This document shows positions 52,817 through 61,800 of a stretch of 64,000 nt of DNA, one piece after another. The first letter of the stretch is position 1; each line of letters starts with the position of its first letter. Location: contig CAJQIC010000009.1 of NCBI GenBank assembly GCA_905478335.1, forward strand, positions 1 to 64,000. The letters run 5' to 3'. The DNA comes from an uncultured Bacteroidia bacterium. Lineage in GTDB: Bacteria; Bacteroidota; Bacteroidia; NS11-12g; UBA9320. Made by a program: the position numbers and the translations under genes. The notes beneath the pieces are model-generated. The model worked only from the letters and a program-made list of their open reading frames with translations, was not told the DNA's origin and did not search any database.

Positions 52817-55038
52817 TTTGTTAATCTAATGATGGACTTAATAAAATAGCTTCTGCCAGTTCCAACGGCTAAATCAGCAGGGGCAGAAGTGTGTACGCTA
52901 CCAAGTTGTAATTCGTTGTTTACGTTTTGCACATCGAATACATTCTTGATTCCAACATTAAGTTGAACACGTTTTTTAGCCAAACTTCTTCCCATTTGAA
53001 AATCGCTCAACACGTAATGATTGATACGACTTTCGGAGACTTCTCCATTTTCTAAATTGATGTTAAACACCGTTCTTGGACCGTTATACTTTACGAAGTA
53101 ATTGAACGTATAATGACCTACTGTTCTCGAAATATTTCCATTAAACTCACTATAAGCAAAAGAACTCCCTCGACCATCGTTACTACCAGAATATGAAATT
53201 ACAGACGTTCTAGAATACCCAACATTCACCTTGGTCTTATTACCTGCAATACCCAATCTAACATTACCCCCTTTACTCCTAAATTTATCAAGATTAACGT
53301 AGGTGTATTCGATACCTTGAATACCAGCCAACGTAATTTTATCTGTAATGTCATTATAAAAAACAGAAGCGGAAGGTCTTATGAGCAATCCTTTCAGTTT
53401 ATGAAAACCCGTGGCGGAAGCTTGGATATTATGTGACCTTTCGGCCTGTAAATCTTTATTTCCGATCACATTATGATTCACATCAACAAACGACAAATAC
53501 AACTCTTTTAAATCAGGAGCTCTAAATCCTCGACCGTAGCTCACCCGATATACATAGTCTTTGTGTTTATAACGTGCAGAAAGTGTTGGAGCAATAGGCG
53601 CCTCATAACTTGTATTGTAGGCGATTCTCACACCGGGCTTTAACGTAATCTTCTTTTTAAGCGTTATCTCAGAGGTCATGAATAGCGCAAAATCCGAAAT
53701 GGTTTTTTCGCCAGATTCTATTCGAGAGCCGACACCTGTTTGACTAATAACATCGTACCCTAATTGAAAGCTAACGGGTTTCTTCAACGAGAAGTAATTG
53801 TATGTTCCACGTGCCATAATCGCGTTAAAGGCTGTGGTGTCATCACCTCCATCGGTTAACACTTGCCGAGATTGAAGCGTAACTAGGTCTTTAAAAAACT
53901 TATTTCTTACACGACTGTAATGGTTGTACGCCAAATAACCAGAGAACGTTCGGTTACTATCCATTTGGCGATTTAGCTGAATTTTTTGATCAAACCTTTT
54001 GGTATAAAATTCCTCATCAAATGCGGTTTCAAAATACGATGGCAATGGTCGGCCTTTGTTCAATAACAGCTCTGTAAAAACCTCCGACTTAATCAACAAC
54101 TGTGTTTTTGTTCCATTACGGCTAATTTGAAATCTGCCGTTATATTGTTCTTTCGGTTTCCAAAGATCATATCGTCCACCGTCGGTGGGGTTCCACCCTC
54201 CAAAGAAATTACGACTTCCACCAACACGTATGTTGTACTTTTTAATTTGCTTTCCAGCGACTACAGAAATGTTGTCTTGCCCGTTCGTTTCGTGATAACC
54301 GTCAACAGTCAACTCGCCACTTGTAGATGTTTTTTTCTTGGTGATTACGTTAATCACACCTGCTAGCGCATTGCTTCCATAGGCTGTAGATACAGGCCCT
54401 TCAATGACCTCTATGCGTTCAATGTCGTTGATGTTAATTTGTGACAAATCAATATTCCCATCCAGACGTCCAATCACTGGAACCCCGTCGATAAGAATCT
54501 TCACATTTTGACCTGACACCCCCATTAAACTGACTGAACTTCCGGTGGAATTGTCGTTGCTTATCTGGAAATTCATTTGCTGCGTCAGCGCATCTCTTAA
54601 ATTAAAGACTGAACGACTGTCAAGTTCCTTTTTGGACAACACCAATATTTTCTCGACCGACTTTGTTGAAGATTGAGGTCGCGACTGAACAGTCACGACT
54701 GTTTGCCCCAACATCTCGTCGGTTGGTTCAATCAAAAGTGGATAGGTTGAAGAACCATTAACTCTAATATCTTGAATTAAGTCTTCGTAACCGACAGCTA
54801 CCACTTTTATATAGAATAGCCCATTTGGCAATGTCACATTGGCTACGCCAAATTCATCCGCTGCTGCATAAGTAATGACATCGATGGGTTTAAAAGATTT
54901 GGTTTTTGATACAAGCACTTCTGCATATCCACCAACTTCAGCATCTCTTGATGAAGAAATCTCTATACGCAACTGATTCTGTGCTAGACTTAAGCTGCAC
55001 AGAACCAATTGAAAGAAAATAAAAATTGCGAATCGCAA
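52813..55038 (-). CDS. TonB-dependent outer-membrane receptor (haem-type)
   Basis: 741 residues, signal peptide ending LSLAQ, a short carboxypeptidase-like beta-sandwich (about 25-105), plug domain (GSSVSLMGVSGQNVKILIDG, IDLSQININDIERIEVIEGP, SNALAGVINVITKK) and a beta-barrel ending ATFIKSIIRL-type strand (RSYFIKSIIRLTK). Position between two HmuY-like genes points to haem as ligand; other siderophore or cobalamin ligands cannot be excluded. Confidence 0.88.
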   Translation of the reverse strand: MRFAIFIFFQLVLCSLSLAQNQLRIEISSSRDAEVGGYAEVLVSKTKSFKPIDVITYAAADEFGVANVTLPNGLFYIKVVAVGYEDLIQDIRVNGSSTYPLLIEPTDEMLGQTVVTVQSRPQSSTKSVEKILVLSKKELDSRSVFNLRDALTQQMNFQISNDNSTGSSVSLMGVSGQNVKILIDGVPVIGRLDGNIDLSQININDIERIEVIEGPVSTAYGSNALAGVINVITKKKTSTSGELTVDGYHETNGQDNISVVAGKQIKKYNIRVGGSRNFFGGWNPTDGGRYDLWKPKEQYNGRFQISRNGTKTQLLIKSEVFTELLLNKGRPLPSYFETAFDEEFYTKRFDQKIQLNRQMDSNRTFSGYLAYNHYSRVRNKFFKDLVTLQSRQVLTDGGDDTTAFNAIMARGTYNYFSLKKPVSFQLGYDVISQTGVGSRIESGEKTISDFALFMTSEITLKKKITLKPGVRIAYNTSYEAPIAPTLSARYKHKDYVYRVSYGRGFRAPDLKELYLSFVDVNHNVIGNKDLQAERSHNIQASATGFHKLKGLLIRPSASVFYNDITDKITLAGIQGIEYTYVNLDKFRSKGGNVRLGIAGNKTKVNVGYSRTSVISYSGSNDGRGSSFAYSEFNGNISRTVGHYTFNYFVKYNGPRTVFNINLENGEVSESRINHYVLSDFQMGRSLAKKRVQLNVGIKNVFDVQNVNNELQLGSVHTSAPADLAVGTGRSYFIKSIIRLTK

Positions 55039-55042
55039 AAAT

Positions 55043-56272
55043 CTATTTGATTATAAGTCTTTTAACCGCAGAACCTTGTGCTGTTTCAATGGCAACAAAG
55101 TATACTCCTGCTGTAAGATTTGACGTGTTAATAGTAGACGCACTTTGTTGAGCAACCAACTGCATTGATTGGTTAAACACGTTAACTTGCTCTAACTGAT
55201 TGCCATTATTCAAAGCAATGTTTACGATTTGATTTGCACTTGGATTGGGGAATATGACAACCGATGAAGCCGCCAATTCTTTAACACTAGCGCCCGTTTC
55301 TATTTTCTCCAATGTGTAATAGAAATTACCCGCTGGGCCACCTTCATACTTAGTGAAATAAATTTTCCAAACTGAACCACCATCAAGCTTAACAAAATAC
55401 GTTCTGTCTTTGGCATACTCATATCTCATTTCTGCTCTGTTAAAGGTTTTCCAATCAGAACCTATCTCGGTGATATTCATGTTCCAATTCAAACCTGTAG
55501 TATCATCACTCGTAACCGCAATACCATCACGTTGTGCAACCACAACACCTTTGTTAATTTTAATTCCAGTAACAGGATAGTTTTGAAACGTTCCAGGACC
55601 TGTTGGTATTGGTGTAACAAATTCGGTAAAGACTACATCCCAATCTGATGTTGCTGGCTCTCTTGTTAAAACCTTTTCGTCGACAATAGAGTAATAGCCA
55701 AAATTTTGACTGCCCATATCCATTTTGGTCACTTCTTTTTTCATTTCACTTGTTCCATCAATGTTGGCATAAGTAAATGTATAGGTACCAGCAGATAAGT
55801 CATTCACATAAATCTTTTTGTATGAACCATCTTCCAGTTGTAGCAAGAAAACGCTATCCCCGGTAATGATATGGTTCTGTACGTTATACTTACCCCAGCC
55901 AAGATCGAAATCGTTGCCTGGTTCTAGTTGTTGATTAAATGCACCATTCGACCAAGAAGAAGTCGAGTTCAAATACTCTACCCAAGTTGACATACCAGCC
56001 GTATCAAACTTTGCCCAATCAGCAATTGTGTAAGGTGAAGTATAGAGCTTCATTCCTTTCTGGCTATTAATGAGTACCGATGCTGTTGTTCCCAAAGTCT
56101 CAAAAGCCAAGTCCCAATTGTCTCTGTCTACATAGGTTTTTGACCCACTATTAAGCTCTAGATAAACATCCTGTGTATTACCATTGGTCATAGCTGTATC
56201 CGTATATTCTTGAGCTGAGACCAATCCAAAGCCCATTAATGTAATAACTGCTGCTGCGTAAATGCGTTTCAT
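55043..56272 (-). CDS. HmuY-like protein with T9SS type A sorting domain
   Basis: 409 residues, signal peptide ending GLVSAQ. HmuY-like repeats DRDNWDLAFETLG, SDWDVVFTEFV and GSDWKTFNRAEM with WKIYFTKYEGG support haem-protein homology. The last ~75 residues form a T9SS domain (VIFPNPSANQI, LTAGVYFVAIETA, ending RLIIK). So this is a HmuY relative exported by T9SS instead of being lipidated. First gene of the operon; the TonB receptor starts 4 bp downstream. Confidence 0.82.
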   Translation of the reverse strand: MKRIYAAAVITLMGFGLVSAQEYTDTAMTNGNTQDVYLELNSGSKTYVDRDNWDLAFETLGTTASVLINSQKGMKLYTSPYTIADWAKFDTAGMSTWVEYLNSTSSWSNGAFNQQLEPGNDFDLGWGKYNVQNHIITGDSVFLLQLEDGSYKKIYVNDLSAGTYTFTYANIDGTSEMKKEVTKMDMGSQNFGYYSIVDEKVLTREPATSDWDVVFTEFVTPIPTGPGTFQNYPVTGIKINKGVVVAQRDGIAVTSDDTTGLNWNMNITEIGSDWKTFNRAEMRYEYAKDRTYFVKLDGGSVWKIYFTKYEGGPAGNFYYTLEKIETGASVKELAASSVVIFPNPSANQIVNIALNNGNQLEQVNVFNQSMQLVAQQSASTINTSNLTAGVYFVAIETAQGSAVKRLIIK

Positions 56273-56300
56273 TTGTTTGTTATAATTTGAATTTGTGGTG

Positions 56301-56308
56301 CAAATGTG
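56301..56308 (-). promoter_or_regulatory. Possible -7 box CACATTTG of the haem operon
   Basis: On the minus strand this reads CACATTTG, one mismatch from TAnnTTTG, followed by CACC. It lies 28 bases before the start at 56272. Confidence 0.3.
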
Positions 56309-56323
56309 TCCGCATTTAATAGT

Positions 56324-56331
56324 TATTTTTG
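56324..56331 (+). promoter_or_regulatory. -7 box TATTTTTG of the AraC gene
   Basis: Exact TAnnTTTG match, 104 bases before the ATG at 56436, in the divergent regulatory gap. Confidence 0.4.
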
Positions 56332-56435
56332 CCGCTCGATGGAAAAATAATATCGCTAAAAGTTGAAACTACACGCTCAGCTTTTATGCGCTGTGACATA
56401 GGATTATCAAGGGATGACGAAAAACAGAAGAAAAC

Positions 56436-57314
56436 ATGACAAACGACAGTATCGATAAAAGCGGCATAATAGAAAGGTTGAATTCGACACATGCCAAAAT
56501 GATATCTTTTGACTGCAATCAGAAGCCGTTGAACTACGAAACCAAACTTGGGAATCACCACGTTCACTTGTTTTTCTGCAAACAAGGAAATCCCATATTT
56601 CAGTTCTCTGAACATTATCAACGACCACTACCCGAAGGGTCTTACTTCACCATATACGACCAAAGCAAAACGCTGGATTTAATCATACATGCTCAGTCGT
56701 GCAAACTTGTTTATGTTTCATTGCCACCCCAAGATGTACACGAAATATTAATTGATGATCGCAAGAGCCTGGTACAATTGGGATTCGAAGGTTTTGGTGT
56801 TCGAGAATATTCTGTTAAGGATATCAACTTTGCCACCGACTTGGTTCTGGACAGCATTTTGAACCCTAGCCTAGAACCCAACCTACTAAAATCTGTTTTT
56901 TACCGATCTAAGGTTCTTGAGTTATTGAGTTTCACCTTTGATGTAGAAGAGAGTCAGCTCTATGAAGTATGTCCGTTTCTAAAGGAAAAAGACAACGTTG
57001 AGCGCATTAAAAATGCCCGAAACATCCTTATTGACAATTTGGACAGCCCTCCTAGCCTTCCAGAACTTGCCAAGCAAATTGGCATGAATGAATACAATCT
57101 GAAGGTTGGTTTTAAAAATGTATATGGCCTACCACCGTTTAAGTATTTACAAGAATATCGGCTCAATTTGTCAAAAAAACTGTTGGCCGAAGGTCAGTGG
57201 CAAGTTGCTGAAATTGCGGATAAAATAGGTTACACCAGTTCCAGTCATTTTATTGAAGCTTTTCGAAAGAAATTCGGCAATACGCCCAAGAAATTTATGC
57301 TTGCAAATGCGTAA
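56436..57314 (+). CDS. AraC-family regulator, PchR-like
   Basis: 292 residues. An N-terminal ligand domain is followed by the AraC double helix-turn-helix (about 200-290): PSLPELAKQIGMNEYNLK, then FKNVYGLPPFKYLQEYRLN and AEIADKIGYTSSSHFIEAFRK. The NEYNLKVGFKNVYG pattern is characteristic of PchR-type regulators of iron/haem uptake. Divergent from the HmuY operon, 163 bp apart, and likely its regulator. Confidence 0.88.
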   Translation: MTNDSIDKSGIIERLNSTHAKMISFDCNQKPLNYETKLGNHHVHLFFCKQGNPIFQFSEHYQRPLPEGSYFTIYDQSKTLDLIIHAQSCKLVYVSLPPQDVHEILIDDRKSLVQLGFEGFGVREYSVKDINFATDLVLDSILNPSLEPNLLKSVFYRSKVLELLSFTFDVEESQLYEVCPFLKEKDNVERIKNARNILIDNLDSPPSLPELAKQIGMNEYNLKVGFKNVYGLPPFKYLQEYRLNLSKKLLAEGQWQVAEIADKIGYTSSSHFIEAFRKKFGNTPKKFMLANA

Positions 57315-57316
57315 CG

Positions 57317-57844
57317 CTATTTTTGGTTAGCACGTTTAAACGCTTCATTCAATTGCTTGAAATCAAGTTTGCCGTTCACTTCTTTTAGGTAGTCCACAAC
57401 CACCATGGCTTTTTTAATTCGAATCTCACTAGATTTAGGTTTTCCAACAAGATGTAGCAACGTGCGCTGTTTGCCGGGAGTTAATGTATGAAAAACCTTG
57501 TCTCCTTCGGCATCCATATCGAAAATGGCCTGCAACTCTTCAGGCATGGGCAAGCCATATTTACTTTTGTCTGGCACGATAGAAACTTGCACTTCATCTC
57601 CAACTGATAAGCTCAGTTTCTTCTGTAATTGTACATTGACATTGACGAAATATCTTCCTTGGCCTGCTGGCATTAAAGCGCATTGATATGTTTCTTGATT
57701 ATTTAAAGTGCACACCACTCTTTTATAGCCTGAGCCCTTATATTTTAAAGCAACTTCCATGGGCACCTCCGCACCCACGCTCCAAACGTCGCCGTTCATT
57801 GAAACTACACTCGACACAAAACTGTCTTGCCTTTCCTCTTTCAT
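57317..57844 (-). CDS. DUF1905 / YdeI-OmpD-associated family protein
   Basis: 175 residues, cytoplasmic. N-terminal DUF1905 small barrel (YKRVVCTLNNQETYQCALM, GRYFVNVNVQLQKKL, VGDEVQVSIVPD) and a helical YdeI-like C-terminus (TPGKQRTLLHLVGKPKSSEIRIKKA is in this region). Function unknown; some relatives are annotated as bacteriocin-protection proteins. Convergent with araC. Confidence 0.8.
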   Translation of the reverse strand: MKEERQDSFVSSVVSMNGDVWSVGAEVPMEVALKYKGSGYKRVVCTLNNQETYQCALMPAGQGRYFVNVNVQLQKKLSLSVGDEVQVSIVPDKSKYGLPMPEELQAIFDMDAEGDKVFHTLTPGKQRTLLHLVGKPKSSEIRIKKAMVVVDYLKEVNGKLDFKQLNEAFKRANQK

Positions 57845-57884
57845 TTCTCAGACAAATTTGCTATATTTAAAAGACTACTACAAG

Positions 57885-57908
57885 CGAAACCCGTTTTCGT
57901 AATTTTTT
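57885..57908 (+). terminator. Hairpin with T-run (orientation uncertain)
   Basis: CGAAA-cccgt-TTTCG hairpin at 57885-57899 followed by a run of Ts. Terminator-like on the plus strand, but no plus-strand gene ends nearby, so its role is unclear. Confidence 0.25.
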
Positions 57909-58063
57909 TTGGACAATTATTAACATGCTACTACTACTCACACTTTACCTCACTCGTAAATATAAACTGCGTCGTTTCTAACTAGAATACGTTTGCTAAT
58001 TTTTTGACACCAAACAACTGACTTTTCATGGTTGTTCACTACCTCTATGTCTAGGTTTTTGCG

Positions 58064-58826
58064 TTAATCCTCTTTAACATACACACGGTAAATCATGTAG
58101 ATTATGCCAGGAACGATGATTACCTCCAACCTGAATAGGTTGCGCGTTGAAAGACCTTGATTCATATGAATCAATATGAGCAGGATAGCCACAATAACAA
58201 AAAGAATTGTGATCACTTTGGCTTTTCTAGTTTTGTAAAAACTTTCTTTCTGGGTTAAATATTCCTTTGGTGCCTCCTGTTGCTCCTCGCCTATCCGTTT
58301 TTCGGTTGACACTTTAGACATCGTGGCATCTCGTGACCGCCGCTCAACGGCAACAAGCTGTAAGAATGTATCTCTAAAGGTTTCGAAACCTGACTTATCT
58401 CGCTGATTTGTTATCCAAATTTGCCCAGAAGATTTTTTAAGAAACAGTTTGATATATTCATACTCTTGTTCTTGTCTTGTCAAAATCGTGTTTAAACGAC
58501 TTGATATCTTTCCAAACAAAAGATTTATGTCCCTCCTTTTTGCGGATCGCATAGGGTATAAAACGTCGGGTTAAAAGCGTTATGACTTCAGAATGCAGCG
58601 CATAGGTCACCTTCCCGACTTTGAAGCCATAAACCAAACAAATACCACCAATTAAGGCGATCATAGAAATCAGTATTGGCGCACCTAACATAATGGTCAC
58701 AAACATTAGCCCCATCCCTCCTACTGTTGCAATCGCAATGGAAGACTGAGGATTTTCAATAAACCCATTCGTTGTAAATTCAAATATTAGCTTTTCGCTA
58801 CTCGCCAAAGTTGTCTCCATGTCCAT
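58064..58826 (-). pseudogene. Frameshifted membrane protein with PH-like domain
   Basis: Two overlapping minus-strand frames read as one protein. The 5' part (ATG at 58826) has two membrane helices (MGLMFVTIMLGAPILISMIALIGG region) and a PH-like start (SFVWKDIKSFKHDFDKTRTR), then stops. The 3' part, in the +1 frame, continues YEYIKLFLKKSSGQIWITNQ and GFETFRDTF, then a hydrophilic linker and two C-terminal helices, ending at 58064. The switch occurs at an ACAAG-rich slip site near 58470-58485. A one-base change would restore a ~245-residue protein. Could be a pseudogene, an assembly error or programmed frameshifting. Confidence 0.65.
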
Positions 58827-58892
58827 TCCTACTTTAATAAAGCTTTTGTATCTTCGAAAATACTTCAAAGAAAATTGACAAACGGATTACGC

Positions 58893-61800
58893 ATGAAACA
58901 AGTAAAGTTGAGACTCTATCTCTTCTCATGGGTCATGATGATATTTAATTATTCATCTGGACAACTGCATACCATTAATGCAGACAACAGTATTTCCTTT
59001 CACACAACCGACATTGAAAAACATAAGATTAAAGTTATTGGGGTCAATGACTTTCTCCTCAATTCATTTGACTTAAATCAGCAGCACGCTTTTGTTGTTC
59101 GCAATTCGACAACCGACTTACTCGGTCAAACGCATATCCGGTATACACACACATGGAATGGCCATAAGATTATAGGCAGCGACGTGGTGTGCCATTTTAA
59201 GAACGACATTCTGCAGAGTATAAATGGCCGATTAAGGATTCCATCAACCTCACCGTCAACGCTGGTTGAAAAATCAACGGCATTACAGGACGCAAAAGAA
59301 TCAAGTGGTGCCGCTTCGTTCAAATGGGAATTCCCATCAGAAGAGAAGATGTTGAAGCTCTGGAAGGACGATACTGCGGCGACCTATTTCCCTACAGGAG
59401 AATTGGTGTATGTGCCAAAAAACTTGGATTTCAGTAACGACATGGCATTGTGTTACGCATTTGAAATCAATTCGGAAGAACCATTGATGAGAAAAAATAT
59501 GTACATCAATGCAGAAACAGGAAGCTTCTGGGCCGACGAAGACCTATTACATATCATTGATGTCAAAGGATCTGCAAATACAAAGTATCGTGGGGTTAAG
59601 CCGATTACAACAGATAGCACAGCACCTGGAAATTACAGACTGCGCGAAACAGGTCGAGGCAAGGGTATTGAAACGTATGACATGAACACGGGCACCAATT
59701 ACAGTCGTGCTGTTGACTTTACAGACACGGACAATTATTGGAACAATTACAATGCAAATTTCGATGAAATAGGAGGCGATGCGCACTATGGTGCCGAGAT
59801 GACTTATGACTACTTCAAACAGAATTTCAATCGAAATAGTTTTGACGGGAACGGAGCTAAAATAAGGAGTTATGTGCATTACAGAGGTAATTACGTAAAC
59901 GCCTTTTGGAATGGCAGCGTGATGACTTACGGTGATGGCAACGGCACTTCCATAACTCCGCTTACTAGCGTCGATATCTGTGGGCACGAAATTGCGCATG
60001 CCGTTACCACGAATAGTGCGGGTTTAATTTATCGAAATGAAAGCGGCGCCTTGAATGAATCGTTTAGCGACATCTTTGGCAACGCCATTGAATGGTTTGC
60101 AGATTCAACTCAATTCTCTTGGAGAATGGGTGAAGATATTATGGCCAGTGCCAATGGAATCCGGAACATGCAAAATCCAAAAACGCATCGAGACCCGGGC
60201 ACGTACAAAGGACAATACTGGTATGGTGGAACGGGAGACAATGGAGGCGTTCACACCAACAGTGGTGTTCAGAATTTCTGGTTTTATCTGCTCGTTAATG
60301 GGGCAACAGGTAAGAACGACAATGGAGATAATTACACGGTCGACAGTTTAGGCATTAAAAAAGCCGAGCAAATAGCCTACCGAAACCTCACCGTATATTT
60401 AACCAGCTCTTCTGACTACGATGAAGCGCGTTATTACGCGATTCAATCTGCCACCGACCTTTATGGCGACTGTAGTTTTGAAGTGCAAACGACAACCAAC
60501 GCGTGGTACGCTGTTGGTGTTGGTGACGAATATGACAGCAGCGCGGTTGTGGCTGAATTCGAAGCAGATACGACGTATTGTGATGCGAGCGAAACAGTTC
60601 AATTTGTCAATAAATCTATTAATGCCAAAGCATATCTGTGGGACTTTGGAGACGGCGATACTTCAAGCCAATCCAACCCAAATCACATCTACCCTTCTCA
60701 AGGAGCGTACACGGTTACGCTAATAGCTGAAAGTTGTTTCAATAGCAATTTTGACACAATCAGCAAGAAAGACTTTATCAGCATAGACAGCAATCAGGAC
60801 ATTTGCAATGGCTACCTATTGCCCAAAGGAACTTGGTCAACAGTGCATGCATGTCATGGATTTATATACGACCATAACGGAGAGTCTGACTATCAAGGAT
60901 TGCTGAGAGATACACTAACCATTGACTTTGGACAGAGTGATAGTGCACAAATTACCTTCCAAGAAATGGATTACGAAAATCGGTATGATTCGATTTATGT
61001 ATACGACGGTGCTTCCACCAGCACAACTCTGCTTGGTGGGTTTACGGGAAGGAATCTCCCTTTCTTAGGACAAACAAAAACACTTTACAATGGAGCCGTG
61101 ACCATCCGTCATTTCTCTGACCCATATGTTGTGGGTACTGGATTTAAAGTCAAATTTGAAACCTTTAAGCAACCACTGCAATTATATAAGCCTGGAAATA
61201 GAAGGGTATGTTATAATGAATCCGTAACGCTAACGGCTTTAGGCCGCGGTGGCGATGTGGCAGATCATGCCTACTTCTGGAATGGTGTGAAAGGCGGAAA
61301 ATCTATCACGTTTACTGCAACAAAAGACACCTTAATTTATATCACATTCGGAGACGAATGCATGAAGGAATACCTGTATGATTCTATACGTATATCGGTA
61401 AGGCCAGAAATAGCATTCACTCAAAGCAACGATACTTCAATTTGCGAAGGTCAAGCGACCCAGCTTTGGGTAAAACCAACAGGCGGTAAAAACACGTATG
61501 ATTTTGAAACGTCTGACGGCAATTCAGGCAGTGGAGTAAGTTTTACATACAACACCGGCAACTTGACGCCAGGAACACATAAATACTGGATACGGTTTAC
61601 TGATAATTGTACCTACCCTGAAGACACGGCTTTTTACACCATTAAAGTTGGTGATTCGCTACGTTTAACAACAAGTGCAGACACAACCATCTGTTATGGC
61701 ACTTCTGCGACGTTAGTTGCAAACGCTTCTGGCGGCAGTTTCGGCAGTTATTTGTTTGACTGGGGTCTAGGTTCAAATACAGCAAACACATTCAGTGTTC

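Noticed and set aside
57925-57981. 18-residue hydrophobic frame starting MLLLLTLYL
   Set aside because: Too short, with no promoter or antitoxin-like antisense RNA visible; resemblance to small toxins is not evidence.
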